From positions 1 to 57,113 of the forward strand of contig CACYKP010000018.1 of assembly GCA_902775025.1 (NCBI GenBank): a stretch of DNA of 57,113 nt. Direction: 5' to 3'. Made by a program: the position numbers and the translations under genes. This document shows positions 17,894 to 26,443 of the stretch, piece by piece (position 1 is the first letter of the stretch; every line of letters begins with the position of its first letter). A model generated the notes under the pieces. It was given only the letters and a program-made list of their open reading frames with translations, was not told where the DNA came from and ran no database searches. This stretch comes from an uncultured bacterium. Its GTDB lineage: Bacteria > Cyanobacteriota > Vampirovibrionia > Gastranaerophilales > Gastranaerophilaceae.

Positions 17894-18514
17894 TTAATCA
17901 GTTAAAATGAACCCGCCGGAAGGATCATTTTTTAACTTATCACCCTCAATTTTAGCTCTCAAATTTTTAATATATTTATAAACATAATCTCTTGGTAAGT
18001 TTAATAATTTTGCTAAATCTTTAGCGTATACTGTTTTACCTATATTATTTAGAAAATATTCAAATACCATTTGCTCTCTGTCAGTTAAAGATTTTTTTAA
18101 TACAATTTGAGGTTCTTTGTTCTCATCTATGATAGCTGTTTTATTGTTTACAACTTTTTCTTCAACTTTTTTTGCTAAAATTTTATCGATTTTTTTGTCT
18201 ATTATATTTTTTACTTCCGTTGATATTTCTTTATTTTCTGATATAGCGATATCTTTTTTGGTTATAGAAAAAGGGGTATGTGATATTTGGCGTTCACGTT
18301 CAAAAGCTCGTTGAGCAATTCTGGAAAACCCATCATTAAGGCTTGAACCTGTGTTTGATGAAGTTCCCTTAGTCATAACTATATCAACAACGTCATTAGT
18401 AGGTTTGCTTTCTTCAACTACCTTACCAAGTCTTGCGGCAAATTCTTCTAAAGTTATTTTTTCCAATGAACTTCTCCATTGTTTTATCTCTTCCTTAGTC
18501 AAATAATTAGGCAT
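17894..18514 (-). CDS. Protein with C-terminal winged-helix DNA-binding domain, 206 aa
   Basis: The N-terminal 35 residues (MPNYLTKEEIKQWRSSLEKI) are helical. The middle is a charged, low-complexity linker with VKNIIDKKIDKILAKKVEEK. The C-terminal 65 residues (SLTDREQMVFEYFLNNIGKT, then DLAKLLNLPRDYVYKYIKNL) look like a winged helix of the type found at the end of response regulators. There is no receiver domain. It is followed after 1 bp by the DUF262-like gene, so it may regulate or act with it. Not assignable to a known family. Confidence 0.7.
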   Translation of the reverse strand: MPNYLTKEEIKQWRSSLEKITLEEFAARLGKVVEESKPTNDVVDIVMTKGTSSNTGSSLNDGFSRIAQRAFERERQISHTPFSITKKDIAISENKEISTEVKNIIDKKIDKILAKKVEEKVVNNKTAIIDENKEPQIVLKKSLTDREQMVFEYFLNNIGKTVYAKDLAKLLNLPRDYVYKYIKNLRAKIEGDKLKNDPSGGFILTD

Positions 18515-18636
18515 TAATAATCTCCTATACTAACCTATGATAGTCTTAATTCCCCATAACGGATTTTATATTTATTATGTTATCATAAAACTTTTGAAAT
18601 TAATCAAAATATTTCACGATGTAAAGATTTTTTTTG

Positions 18637-19236
18637 TTAATTTTCTTGAACAATTCTTCCGGGAAGATTGTTTTTTTGAATAGTGGTAAGTAATGCTTCT
18701 GCACTTTGTTTATTTTTAAAAATACCGACTTGTAGTGTATAATTGTTTGAACCTATGCACTTAACAATAGGATTAAGAGTGCTTCCTGATTCTTGAATTA
18801 TCTCTTTTGCAACTTTGGCTTGCTCACTGGAAGTATATGAACCTATAAATACTTTGTAAACAGTATCTTGGGTAACTATATCATTATTAGCCGTAGTTTC
18901 TTGATTAGCTGTAGGTTCTTCAATTATGTTGTTTTCTTGTTGAGCATTTTTATTTTCATCTGCTTTTTGCATTAAATCGGAAAAATTACGTCCTTGATCT
19001 TCGTTTTGTATCATCTCTAAACGATTATCCAAAAATTTTTTATCTTCAAGTTCATCTGATTGTTGTTCTTTATAATCTCCAATAGATGTGTCTACAGACA
19101 TTTTTTTTGCTACTGAATTAATAAGTAATGTTGATAATAATAGCATTCCGAAAAAAGACACTATAAATATCTTTATTAGAGGGTGTTCTTTTTTGTTATC
19201 CTGTTTCATATATTTTTTGTAACCACGGTTTGTCAT
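18637..19236 (-). CDS. SPOR-domain membrane protein, 199 aa
   Basis: A basic N-terminus is followed by one membrane helix (IKIFIVSFFGMLLLSTLLIN, residues 22-41) and a Gln/Asn-rich linker. Residues about 122-199 form a SPOR domain (VYKVFIGSYTSSEQAKVAKE and YTLQVGIFKNKQSAEALLTT). SPOR domains bind denuded peptidoglycan glycans at division sites, so the protein should face the periplasm. It is the last gene of the HEAT-queC-DUF366 operon, 15 bp after DUF366. No amidase or division gene is beside it. Confidence 0.85.
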   Translation of the reverse strand: MTNRGYKKYMKQDNKKEHPLIKIFIVSFFGMLLLSTLLINSVAKKMSVDTSIGDYKEQQSDELEDKKFLDNRLEMIQNEDQGRNFSDLMQKADENKNAQQENNIIEEPTANQETTANNDIVTQDTVYKVFIGSYTSSEQAKVAKEIIQESGSTLNPIVKCIGSNNYTLQVGIFKNKQSAEALLTTIQKNNLPGRIVQEN

Positions 19237-19251
19237 AGTCTAATACTCCCT

Positions 19252-19812
19252 TTACTCAGTAACACCTCTTACTTTAGTGCAGGTCATGTTTATATCATCA
19301 AGTTCATTTGCATATCTTTCCATGACATCAAGTGCAAATTGCTTTGTATCAGATATTCCGAGTTCACTTGTTAAACCGCAAGCAGATACAGGTGCTCCGT
19401 CTGATAGAATATTTAATCCTGTATGGATTAAGATTGATGAAATTGATTTGGTAGCGATTGACACAGACAATTTTTTGTTATCAATCATTAAGTCATCTCC
19501 GCTCCTCAATGTGAAAATGCCTTTTTCTTCCAATAATTCTTTAATTATGCATATAAGCAAGCGTTGTCTGAATACACCTTCTCTTAAATTAACACCAAAT
19601 TGCTCACTTATAAAACTAAGCATATATTTACTATAAATAGGTTCATTATTGATAACATCTTCAATATCAACCATTTCACTTAAATCAACTTGACATTCAC
19701 CTTGAAATGCAATAATCGCATCACCTTGAATTTTAAAATTTTTATAAATCCAATGCGGCGCCAGTTGTGAACCTATATATTTAATCTCTTCATCAATAAA
19801 TTTAGTTTTCAC
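19252..19812 (-). CDS. DUF366 family protein
   Basis: The 186-aa protein matches DUF366, known in archaea and cyanobacteria: IGSQLAPHWIYKNFKIQGDAI near the start, IVAFQGEC-type strand (IIAFQGECQVDL), and KLSVSIATKSISSILIHTGL in the middle. No catalytic residues are known to me. Its start codon overlaps the queC stop by 1 nt, which points to translational coupling and hence to a possible role near 7-deazaguanine (preQ0/queuosine) synthesis. That role is inference. Confidence 0.8.
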   Translation of the reverse strand: MKTKFIDEEIKYIGSQLAPHWIYKNFKIQGDAIIAFQGECQVDLSEMVDIEDVINNEPIYSKYMLSFISEQFGVNLREGVFRQRLLICIIKELLEEKGIFTLRSGDDLMIDNKKLSVSIATKSISSILIHTGLNILSDGAPVSACGLTSELGISDTKQFALDVMERYANELDDINMTCTKVRGVTE

Positions 19813-20480
19813 TATTCACCAAATAATAAATTTATGTAGTTGTTCGCTTTATTATTTTCTAAAGCTCTTTTTAAATGTTTGCACGACTCACAATCTCCGC
19901 AATGCTTAATACCGGAACCGTAGCAACTCCTTACAAATTCAAGCGGTACACGCTTTTCTATTGCAATTCTAACTATATCATCCTTGGTATAATTTATCAA
20001 GGGCGCAATAACTTTAGGTTTTTTAAGAGTTGAATATTGAAATACATCAGAGATTTTTTCTCTGAATATCTCTGTATTATCAGGAAATGTCTGTCCTTCA
20101 TCTTTATTAGCACCAAATATTATATAATCATAACCGTATGAATCAGCAAAACAAGCTGCAATATTGAGGAACAAGCTGTTTCTATTTGGTACCCATACAT
20201 TTTTTGCACTTTCATAAGTGCCTAAATTTTCGTTCGGAATATCTTCATCTGATACTAGAGAAGTGTGTGTAATATTTTTTAGCCAATCTAAGTTTATAAT
20301 TTTATGTTCGATATTATAGTACCTGCAAATTTTACCAGCAGAACTTAGCTCCTGTATTACTGATTTTTGACCGTAATCAAAAGTTATCGCAAGTTTTATA
20401 TTCAGTTCATCTTTGTATGCGCCCAATGCAACAAGCGAATCTAATCCGCCCGACATAAGTATAATAGATTTTTTATTCAT
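19812..20480 (-). CDS. queC: 7-cyano-7-deazaguanine (preQ0) synthase
   Basis: The 222-aa protein has the PP-loop ILMSGGLDSLVALGAYKDEL at residues 7-26, VPNRNSLFLNIAACFADSYG, FGANKDEGQTFPD and the zinc-binding Cys set CYGSGIKHCGDCESC near the C-terminus. QueC turns 7-carboxy-7-deazaguanine into preQ0 with ATP and ammonia. Its partner enzyme QueE is encoded separately at 27510. The start overlaps the HEAT-repeat gene by 8 bp and the end overlaps DUF366. Confidence 0.96.
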   Translation of the reverse strand: MNKKSIILMSGGLDSLVALGAYKDELNIKLAITFDYGQKSVIQELSSAGKICRYYNIEHKIINLDWLKNITHTSLVSDEDIPNENLGTYESAKNVWVPNRNSLFLNIAACFADSYGYDYIIFGANKDEGQTFPDNTEIFREKISDVFQYSTLKKPKVIAPLINYTKDDIVRIAIEKRVPLEFVRSCYGSGIKHCGDCESCKHLKRALENNKANNYINLLFGE

Positions 20481-21417
20481 CTAAATCCTCACTATTTTCA
20501 TATTCATCTATCATATTTTGAGCTTCTTCCTTTAAAAATGCGGAATAACTTGGCAATGATATTACCTCATCAAGAATATCCCGTCCTATAAGGTTGTACA
20601 TTGCAATTAAAGCATTTCTTTGGACTTCTTCATCTTCATCTTTTAAAGCAGTTCTAATTAGTTTAGGTGCTTCATCAAATTCACTATTCATAAGTGCTTC
20701 AATTGCATTAATTCTAACCATTGGAGATGAGTCAATCAGTGAATTTTTAAGTACCTTAAGCACTTTATAGTTGTTTATATTCAGCATTCCTAATGCTTCA
20801 ACAATTTTTTCTTTTAAAAATGAAAATTTGTCCCAAATTCCTTGTTTTGCTTCCATTATTGCCACAAGCGGATCTATTGCACTTATGTCTCCTATTAATC
20901 CTAATGCGTATGCAGCAGATTCTTTTACATATATTGATTTTTCTTCTTCATCTTTTACTACATCAATTAGCGGTGCTACTGCATACTTATCACCGATTCT
21001 CCCCAAGGCATCTGCACAAGCAAGTCTGATTTTGTAGTTTTCGTTTTTGTTATTTAAGCAGCTTAAAAGTATCGTAACAGTACCGGTGTCCTTATAATTT
21101 GATATAGCTTTTGCACATAAAGCTCTTAGGTTTATTTTTTCATCTTCATCTTCCAGTTTTATATTTTTACTTAAAAGCATATCAGACAATATTTGTAGTG
21201 TAGAGGAGGTTTTATGTGAGTCGGCAAGCTTAATTATGCCGATTAATATCTCATAGTTATTTACATTTAATAATATATAATCATATATTTCAGATAAATC
21301 ACCTGTATCATAAAATTCTTCTAATGCAGCAATTTTTTTCAACACATCAGAAGGAGGCTCTGTTTCGACTCCGCATTCATTCAATATTTCATTAAAATTC
21401 AATGCAATATTACTCAC
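20473..21417 (-). CDS. HEAT-repeat protein, 314 aa
   Basis: The start is a GTG at 21417 without a ribosome site. From about residue 90 to 290 the protein is made of HEAT/PBS-lyase-like repeats, for example IRLACADALGRIGDKYAVAP, VKESAAYALGLIGDISAIDP and VRINAIEALMNSEFDEAPKL. No signal peptide. Such repeats bind proteins; in cyanobacteria similar ones act as phycobilin lyases or assembly factors, but nothing here points to that. First gene of the operon with queC, DUF366 and SPOR. Confidence 0.82.
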   Translation of the reverse strand: MSNIALNFNEILNECGVETEPPSDVLKKIAALEEFYDTGDLSEIYDYILLNVNNYEILIGIIKLADSHKTSSTLQILSDMLLSKNIKLEDEDEKINLRALCAKAISNYKDTGTVTILLSCLNNKNENYKIRLACADALGRIGDKYAVAPLIDVVKDEEEKSIYVKESAAYALGLIGDISAIDPLVAIMEAKQGIWDKFSFLKEKIVEALGMLNINNYKVLKVLKNSLIDSSPMVRINAIEALMNSEFDEAPKLIRTALKDEDEEVQRNALIAMYNLIGRDILDEVISLPSYSAFLKEEAQNMIDEYENSEDLDE

Positions 21418-21490
21418 AAATTCAAGATACTATAAATACTCCATATAAGCAATAAAATAAAGCATTTCAGATAAAATTATATACTGTTTA

Positions 21491-21570
21491 CTTAACAAAA
21501 CTTAATAATTCAAAACAAAAAAGGCAATTTTTAAAAGTAGAAATACTTTAGATATACATAAAGGTATTTT
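21491..21570 (+). promoter_or_regulatory. Promoter region of the 67-aa gene with shared -10-like element
   Basis: CTTAACAAAACTTAATAATT (21491-21510) resembles the TTAACTTTTGTAA box in reverse orientation. AAAAGGCAATTTTT is followed by ACTTTAGATATACATAAAGG at 21545-21564. The latter two are shared with other members of the set. Confidence 0.45.
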
Positions 21571-21583
21571 ATAAGGAGTCAAA

Positions 21584-21787
21584 ATGAAAGAAGAAGAATT
21601 AAATGCTACAATGTCAGTAATTGCAGATCCAATTAACAATGTATATAAATTAGATTCAAGACAAGCTATTGAAGAAATTCAAAGAATATGCAGAATTTTT
21701 GCTATTGCTGATAAACAAGCTAATAAACATAAAATGCTTTCTATTAAAAATTTAGCTACATTCAGATTAGTACTTAGTAATAACTAA
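21584..21787 (+). CDS. Small protein of unknown function, 67 aa
   Basis: AAGGAG lies 7 nt before the ATG and a strong terminator follows, so this is a stand-alone gene. The protein is amphipathic helical (SRQAIEEIQRICRIFAIADK), with no signal peptide or membrane span. Not recognised. It shares its promoter type with the genes at 21943, 35713, 38269, 41110, 43819 and 46718, which suggests the same regulon. Confidence 0.72.
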   Translation: MKEEELNATMSVIADPINNVYKLDSRQAIEEIQRICRIFAIADKQANKHKMLSIKNLATFRLVLSNN

Positions 21788-21811
21788 TAAATATAAATAG
21801 CAAATAATTGT

Positions 21812-21838
21812 AAGCTCTGACAAGTTCAGAGCTTTTTT
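21812..21838 (+). terminator. Rho-independent terminator
   Basis: AAGCTCTGA (21812-21820), loop CAAGT, TCAGAGCTT (21826-21834) and a T-run. Confidence 0.9.
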
Positions 21839-21847
21839 GTTAAATTA

Positions 21848-21920
21848 ATTGTTAAGTTTTGTAACAAATAAATTAAAGTGTGAAATTCTATATTTTTTAG
21901 ATACTTTATATATATGTAAG
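21848..21920 (+). promoter_or_regulatory. Shared box and -10-like element before the 142-aa gene
   Basis: ATTGTTAAGTTTTGTAAC at 21848-21865 and ATACTTTATATATATGTAAG at 21901-21920, with GTGTGAAATTCTA between them. Confidence 0.55.
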
Positions 21921-21942
21921 ATAAATATAAAGGTATAAGAAG

Positions 21943-22371
21943 ATGGCAATCGCAAGTTTAGCAGCATTAATTAGAACTGAAATGGATATAAGCTTTGCTA
22001 CAAGAGAATTAGATAAATTATCTCTTGAGATGGATGCTAATACTGCAAAGTTAGAAGACCAGCAAAAATGGGAAAAGAAATGGGAAAAAGCATTTGAAGA
22101 CGGACAAGATGATGATAAAGAAATAAATTCATGTGGTTATCATAAAGCAAAAGGCGAACATTGGTCTGATGCTAAAGCTGATGCTTATGCTCACGCAAAA
22201 GTCAAAAAATATGATGAGGACCTTCTTGATGAATTAACAGAATTAGATATGGATTATGATTCCAGAAAGACATTATTAGAAGCTGAAATAACAGAAAAAA
22301 CTGCAGAAAAAGATTCATGGAAACAAGAAACATCAACAGAATTCCAAGATACACATCTGCTCGGACAATAA
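21943..22371 (+). CDS. Small coiled-coil protein of unknown function, 142 aa
   Basis: The protein has no signal peptide. A helical N-terminus (MAIASLAALIRTEMDISFAT, then RELDKLSLEMDANTAKLEDQ) is followed by a short polar centre with two possible metal-binding residues groups (CGYHKAKGEHW). A second helix (LTELDMDYDSRKTLLEAEIT) runs to a short C-terminal tail. This helix-centre-helix plan, and the pattern of the last helix, resemble the proteins at 35713, 38269 and 46718. Its promoter carries the shared box. It converges on folD. Function unknown; structural or exported protein is my guess. Confidence 0.72.
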   Translation: MAIASLAALIRTEMDISFATRELDKLSLEMDANTAKLEDQQKWEKKWEKAFEDGQDDDKEINSCGYHKAKGEHWSDAKADAYAHAKVKKYDEDLLDELTELDMDYDSRKTLLEAEITEKTAEKDSWKQETSTEFQDTHLLGQ

Positions 22372-22378
22372 TAAAAGT

Positions 22379-23172
22379 CTATCGATATACTTTAGATGCA
22401 TTATACATCAAAGATGCGATAGTCATAGGCCGCAAGACGGAGATACAACATCAAAATCTACATCACCGGTCAGTTTGCCGTTAGCATCTTTATATATGCC
22501 GACGTCAATTACAACAGAATTTTTCTTAACCATCTTACATCTTACAATTTTTTTACCCACCGCAGAAACTACAATATCTGCGGTTTTTATTATTTCTTCC
22601 AAATTATTTGTATATGAGTGGCACATTGTAACAGTTGCATTTCTTTTTAGCAGCATTTGTGCCATAGGTTTTCCTACAATATTAGAGCGTCCTATTATGA
22701 CAGCATTTTTACCTTCAATAGGAATATTGTATTCATCTAAAAGCATCAAAATCCCTTGCGGGGTTGCCGGATAAAAGTATGGTTCAATTCCGTTTAACAA
22801 TTTTCCGCTATTTTCAGGGTGAAAACCATCAACATCCTTTTTAGGAGATATTGCCATAATTATGTTGTTTTTATTAATATGCTCAGGGAGCGGTAATTGT
22901 ACCAAAATTCCGGTTACACTATCGTCTTCATTTAATTCTGCAATCTTATCTATTAATATTTGTTCAGTAACACTATCAGGAAGCTCAATTATGGTAGATT
23001 TAATTCCAACTTTTTCGGCGGCATTTTTTTTATTTTTGACATAAATTTTGCTTGCAGTATTTTCGCCAACTAATATTACGACAAGGTGCGGAGAAACTGG
23101 TAATTGAAAAATCCTGTCTTTAACTTGGTTAAGTATCTTTTCTGATATTTTTTTCCCGTCAAGTAATACCAT
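22379..23172 (-). pseudogene. folD: folD (methylene-THF dehydrogenase/cyclohydrolase) with a frameshifting 3' deletion
   Basis: The first 249 codons are normal FolD: KISEKILNQVKDRIF, ASKIYVKNKKNAAEKVGI with the catalytic Lys, GILVQLPLPEHI, KKDVDGFHPENSGKLL and the Rossmann loop AVIIGRSNIVGKPMAQMLLK. The frame then stops after SPSCGL at 22423. In the next frame, from about 22429 to the stop at 22379-22381, the DNA still encodes PMTIASLMYNASKVYR, the normal FolD C-terminus. The conserved LITPVPGGVG segment between them is missing. A deletion of about 31 bp explains both the loss and the frameshift. FolD interconverts 5,10-methylene-, methenyl- and 10-formyl-THF. The product is probably inactive unless this is an assembly error. 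It overlaps the CooC-like gene stop by 1 nt. Confidence 0.85.
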
Positions 23173-23924
23173 TAGCTATTCTCCTGCGGTAAATTTAATC
23201 TGAAATAAAATTGTTTTACTGCATCAATAACAATATTAGAATACCAATCAGAAGTACCTGATACTAATTTTTCATCATATGGAATTGAACCCAAAATATC
23301 AAGTTCTTCTTCTTTCATCATTTTGTAGACTGTATCTAAATGCTGGTTATTGACTTTATTGACAACTACCCCAAGCTGACCTCCTACTGCGTACTTCGTT
23401 GAAAATTCGGCTATTCGCTTTGTAAGTTTTACAGATTCAATAGACGGATTTGCTACAATTAGAGCTAAATCAACATCTGTATCGACCAATTGATTAAGGT
23501 ATTTTAAATCAAATTCACAGTCAAAAATTACAAAATCATATCTTTCAATTAGTTTTTGACAAGCATCATTAATTTGTGATGTTATCGGGCATCTGCAATC
23601 CTTTGCTCCTACAAACCAAGACACAATAATATCCGTGTTGTCATCAACAGGTACAAGTATATCTTCAATTGCCCATTCTACAAAATCGTGTTTGGTCATA
23701 CCTTCAGGTATTCCTGTTTTATATTCGTGTTTTCCGCTTCTTATACCATATATTGTATTTCTTATATCAAAACCGAAAGAGTGTCCGAGTTCTCCTGTTA
23801 AATCGTTATCAAATAACAATATTGATTTATCAGGAAATAACTCTTTTATAATTCGATAAAATGCTTTAGTTATAGTTGTTTTTCCGCTTCCGCTTTTACC
23901 TGTTATTGCAATTTTTATTGTCAA
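23172..23924 (-). CDS. CooC/MinD-family P-loop ATPase
   Basis: I chose the TTG at 23924 (MTIKIAITGKSGSGKTT) since AGAGGT lies just before it. The deviant Walker A GKSGSGKTT is at residues 9-17, and later FVIFDCEFDLKYLNQLVDTD and ALIVANPSIESVKLTKRI fit the SIMIBI class. A CRCPI motif (DCRCPITSQINDAC) corresponds in position to the CxC of CooC, which delivers nickel to CO dehydrogenase. Its coupling with folD recalls one-carbon (acetyl-CoA pathway) gene clusters, but no CODH gene is in the window. A general MinD-like role is the alternative. Confidence 0.75.
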   Translation of the reverse strand: MTIKIAITGKSGSGKTTITKAFYRIIKELFPDKSILLFDNDLTGELGHSFGFDIRNTIYGIRSGKHEYKTGIPEGMTKHDFVEWAIEDILVPVDDNTDIIVSWFVGAKDCRCPITSQINDACQKLIERYDFVIFDCEFDLKYLNQLVDTDVDLALIVANPSIESVKLTKRIAEFSTKYAVGGQLGVVVNKVNNQHLDTVYKMMKEEELDILGSIPYDEKLVSGTSDWYSNIVIDAVKQFYFRLNLPQENS

Positions 23925-24060
23925 AATTAATACCTCTCTATGCAATCTTATCATAAATATTTAATACATAAAACATTCAATTAAATATAAACAGTTTGCA
24001 TATATAATTTTTTTATTGTAGTGTTAAATTATTAAGTTTACCAGAAAAGAGGAAATATAA

Positions 24061-25353
24061 ATGAACACAACTATTGAAAAACAAGAAAACAATATCGTAA
24101 AAGTTGATATTGTAGTTCCGGCAAAGGATGCTATCGGTTACTATAATAATGCAATTAAAAAATTCTCTCAATATGTTAATATTCCAGGGTTCAGAAAAGG
24201 TAAAGCTCCAAGGAATATTATTGAACAACACGTTGGTGAAGATAGAATTAAGCACGAGGCTTTAGAAGATGCTCTTCCAAGAATTTTTACGGAAGTAATC
24301 AAAGAAAATGATTTAGATGTCGTAGTACAGCCTTATGTTGAATCTTATGACTTTAACGTTGGTGAAGATTTGAAAATTACCGCAAAAATTGAATTAAGAC
24401 CTGAAGTAACATTGGGTGAATACAAAGGTCAAACAGTTGAAGTGGAAGAATACAAAATTCCGGATGATGCAGTTGATAAATCAATCAATCAAATGCTTGA
24501 ACAATATTCTGAGTTAAAAGTTGTTACAGACAGAAAAACTGTTAATACAGATATTATTGTTTTTGATTTTGACGGATATTCAAACGGTGAAAAAATCGAA
24601 CACGGTGATGCTAAAAACTTTACTTTAGATTTAGGTAATTCAAGCTTTATCCCCGGTTTTGCTGAACAATTAGTCGACAGACCATTAGGTGAAGATTTTG
24701 AGATAAATGTTACTTTCCCTGAAAAATATCATGAAAAGAAATTAGCAGGTCAGCCTGCAACTTTTAAATGCAAAATTAATGAAATCAAAACAAGAGTTCT
24801 TCCTGAACTTAATGATGAATTTGCACAAAAAGTCGGTAAATATAAAAATGTAGATGAATTAAAAGCTGATATTCAAAAGCGTCTTGAGGATCAAAAAGCT
24901 GATACAGACAGAATGAATTCGGAAAAAGCTATTTTTGAAAAAGTTTGTAATGATGCAAAAGTTGATATTCAACCTTCAATGATTGATAGAGAAACTGATA
25001 AACTTGTTGCAGAATACAAACAAAAACTTGAGGCTCAAGGTTTTACTTGGGAACAAGCTCTTGAAGCACACAGTTATGAAAGCATTATGAGTCAGCTAAA
25101 AGAAGATGCAGAATATCGAGTTAAAAATTCATTAGTTATTGATAAAATTGCTAAACTTGAAAATATAACCGTATCTCAGTCTGATTTTGGTGCAAAATTA
25201 TCTGAACTAAGCATGATGTATCAAATTGATCCTCAAACTTTAGTAAAACAGCTTTCTCAAACTCCGGGAGTATTTAATGCTTTGTCTCAGCAAGCATTAA
25301 ACGAGAAAGTTACTAAGTTCTTGGTTGATAATAATACTGCTAAGCTAAAATAG
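24061..25353 (+). CDS. tig: Trigger factor (peptidyl-prolyl isomerase chaperone)
   Basis: The 430-aa protein has the three trigger-factor parts: the ribosome-binding N-terminal domain with the signature PGFRKGKAPRNIIEQHVGED (residues 40-59), the FKBP-type PPIase domain (DIIVFDFDGYSNGE to KLAGQPATFKCKINEIKTR), and a helical C-terminal chaperone domain. It binds nascent chains at the ribosomal exit. AAGAGGAAA serves as the ribosome site. It is monocistronic, with a terminator shared with rfbA. Confidence 0.96.
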   Translation: MNTTIEKQENNIVKVDIVVPAKDAIGYYNNAIKKFSQYVNIPGFRKGKAPRNIIEQHVGEDRIKHEALEDALPRIFTEVIKENDLDVVVQPYVESYDFNVGEDLKITAKIELRPEVTLGEYKGQTVEVEEYKIPDDAVDKSINQMLEQYSELKVVTDRKTVNTDIIVFDFDGYSNGEKIEHGDAKNFTLDLGNSSFIPGFAEQLVDRPLGEDFEINVTFPEKYHEKKLAGQPATFKCKINEIKTRVLPELNDEFAQKVGKYKNVDELKADIQKRLEDQKADTDRMNSEKAIFEKVCNDAKVDIQPSMIDRETDKLVAEYKQKLEAQGFTWEQALEAHSYESIMSQLKEDAEYRVKNSLVIDKIAKLENITVSQSDFGAKLSELSMMYQIDPQTLVKQLSQTPGVFNALSQQALNEKVTKFLVDNNTAKLK

Positions 25354-25373
25354 TATTAATTAAATAATAAAAA

Positions 25374-25402
25374 AATCCCGATTTGAGAATCGGGATTTTT
25401 TT
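25374..25402. terminator. Bidirectional terminator between tig and rfbA
   Basis: AATCCCGATT (25374-25383), loop TGAG, AATCGGGATT (25388-25397), with T-runs for the forward strand and A-runs on the left for the reverse strand. Confidence 0.92.
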
Positions 25403-25412
25403 TATATCAATA

Positions 25413-26309
25413 TTACATAAAACTTAAAGCGACTGCATCAGGATGTTCTACAACTTGTCTAACATAGTTATAGTAGTCATTTTTGTATCCGTATTTTTCT
25501 ATTTTTTTTAATAATTCAGACTTGGAAATAAATCCCTGATTATATGCAATTTCTTCTAAGCAGGAAATTTTAACTCCCTTATTTAATTCCATTGTTTGTA
25601 CAAATTGACTTGCTTGAAGCATTGAATCATGTGTACCTGTATCAAGCCAAGCGAAACCTCTTCCTAGTATCTCAACATTTAATTTACCTTTTGCAAGATA
25701 TATCTTGTTTAAGTCAGTAATCTCAAGTTCACCTCTTGCTGACGGTGTAAGCTGTTTAGCATATTCACATACATTGTTATCGTAAAAGTACAAGCCTGTT
25801 ACCGCATAATTAGATTTTGGATGTTCAGGCTTTTCTTCCAACGATATTGCTCTATTATTTGAGTCAAACTCAACAACTCCGAATCTTTCCGGATCTTTTA
25901 CTGTATATCCGAATACTGTTGCACCGATATTATTCTTTATGGCGTGTTTCATAATTGTTGAAAATCCTTGCCCGTGGTAAATGTTATCTCCAAGAATTAG
26001 TGCGACATCATCACCGTTTATAAATTCTTCGCCAATTAAAAAGGCATCTGCTATTCCTCTTTGTACATACTGAATTTTGTATGTTAAATTTAAACCGTAT
26101 TGAGAACCATCGCCTAAAAGTTTTATAAAATTATCATAGTCTGCTTCGTTTGTAATAATCATAATATCTTTAATCCCTGCAAGCATTAATGTTGACAAAG
26201 GATAATAAATCATTGGTTTATCATATATAGGTAATAAAATCTTTGATATTGGTTGTGATGCAGGATATAATCTTGTGCCTGCACCTCCTGCTAAAACGAT
26301 TCCTTTCAT
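25413..26309 (-). CDS. rfbA: Glucose-1-phosphate thymidylyltransferase
   Basis: The 298-aa protein is RmlA/RfbA-like: MKGIVLAGGAGTRLYPASQP nucleotide-binding start, KILLPIYDKPMIYYPLSTLM, ALILGDNIYHGQGF with the metal-binding Asp, FGVVEFD, SLEEKPEHPKSNYAVTGLYF and RGFAWLDTGTHDSMLQAS. It makes dTDP-glucose, the first step to dTDP-rhamnose for cell-surface glycans. No rfbB, C or D is adjacent, so the pathway is split over the chromosome. AAGGAG precedes the ATG. Confidence 0.95.
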   Translation of the reverse strand: MKGIVLAGGAGTRLYPASQPISKILLPIYDKPMIYYPLSTLMLAGIKDIMIITNEADYDNFIKLLGDGSQYGLNLTYKIQYVQRGIADAFLIGEEFINGDDVALILGDNIYHGQGFSTIMKHAIKNNIGATVFGYTVKDPERFGVVEFDSNNRAISLEEKPEHPKSNYAVTGLYFYDNNVCEYAKQLTPSARGELEITDLNKIYLAKGKLNVEILGRGFAWLDTGTHDSMLQASQFVQTMELNKGVKISCLEEIAYNQGFISKSELLKKIEKYGYKNDYYNYVRQVVEHPDAVALSFM

Positions 26310-26409
26310 ACAAACTCCTTAAAAATGATAATTGTCCTTCTAATATTACCATTACACATTATGTTTTTCAATAGACAAATGATGAATAAAAAATATATTC
26401 AAATTAATG

Positions 26410-26438
26410 TTGACTTTTATATTAACATCATTAAATAT
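26410..26438 (+). promoter_or_regulatory. Candidate promoter of dnaJ
   Basis: TTGACT at 26410-26415 with an AT-rich -10 (AAATAT) at 26433-26438, 17 bp apart. Transcription would begin about at the ATG (26444), giving a leaderless or nearly leaderless mRNA; no ribosome site is seen. Confidence 0.4.
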
Positions 26439-26443
26439 CTGAT

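Noticed and set aside
20771-21037. Two overlapping forward-strand open frames opposite the HEAT-repeat gene
   Set aside because: They are antisense to a well-supported repeat protein and show repeat-derived Leu-rich composition only.
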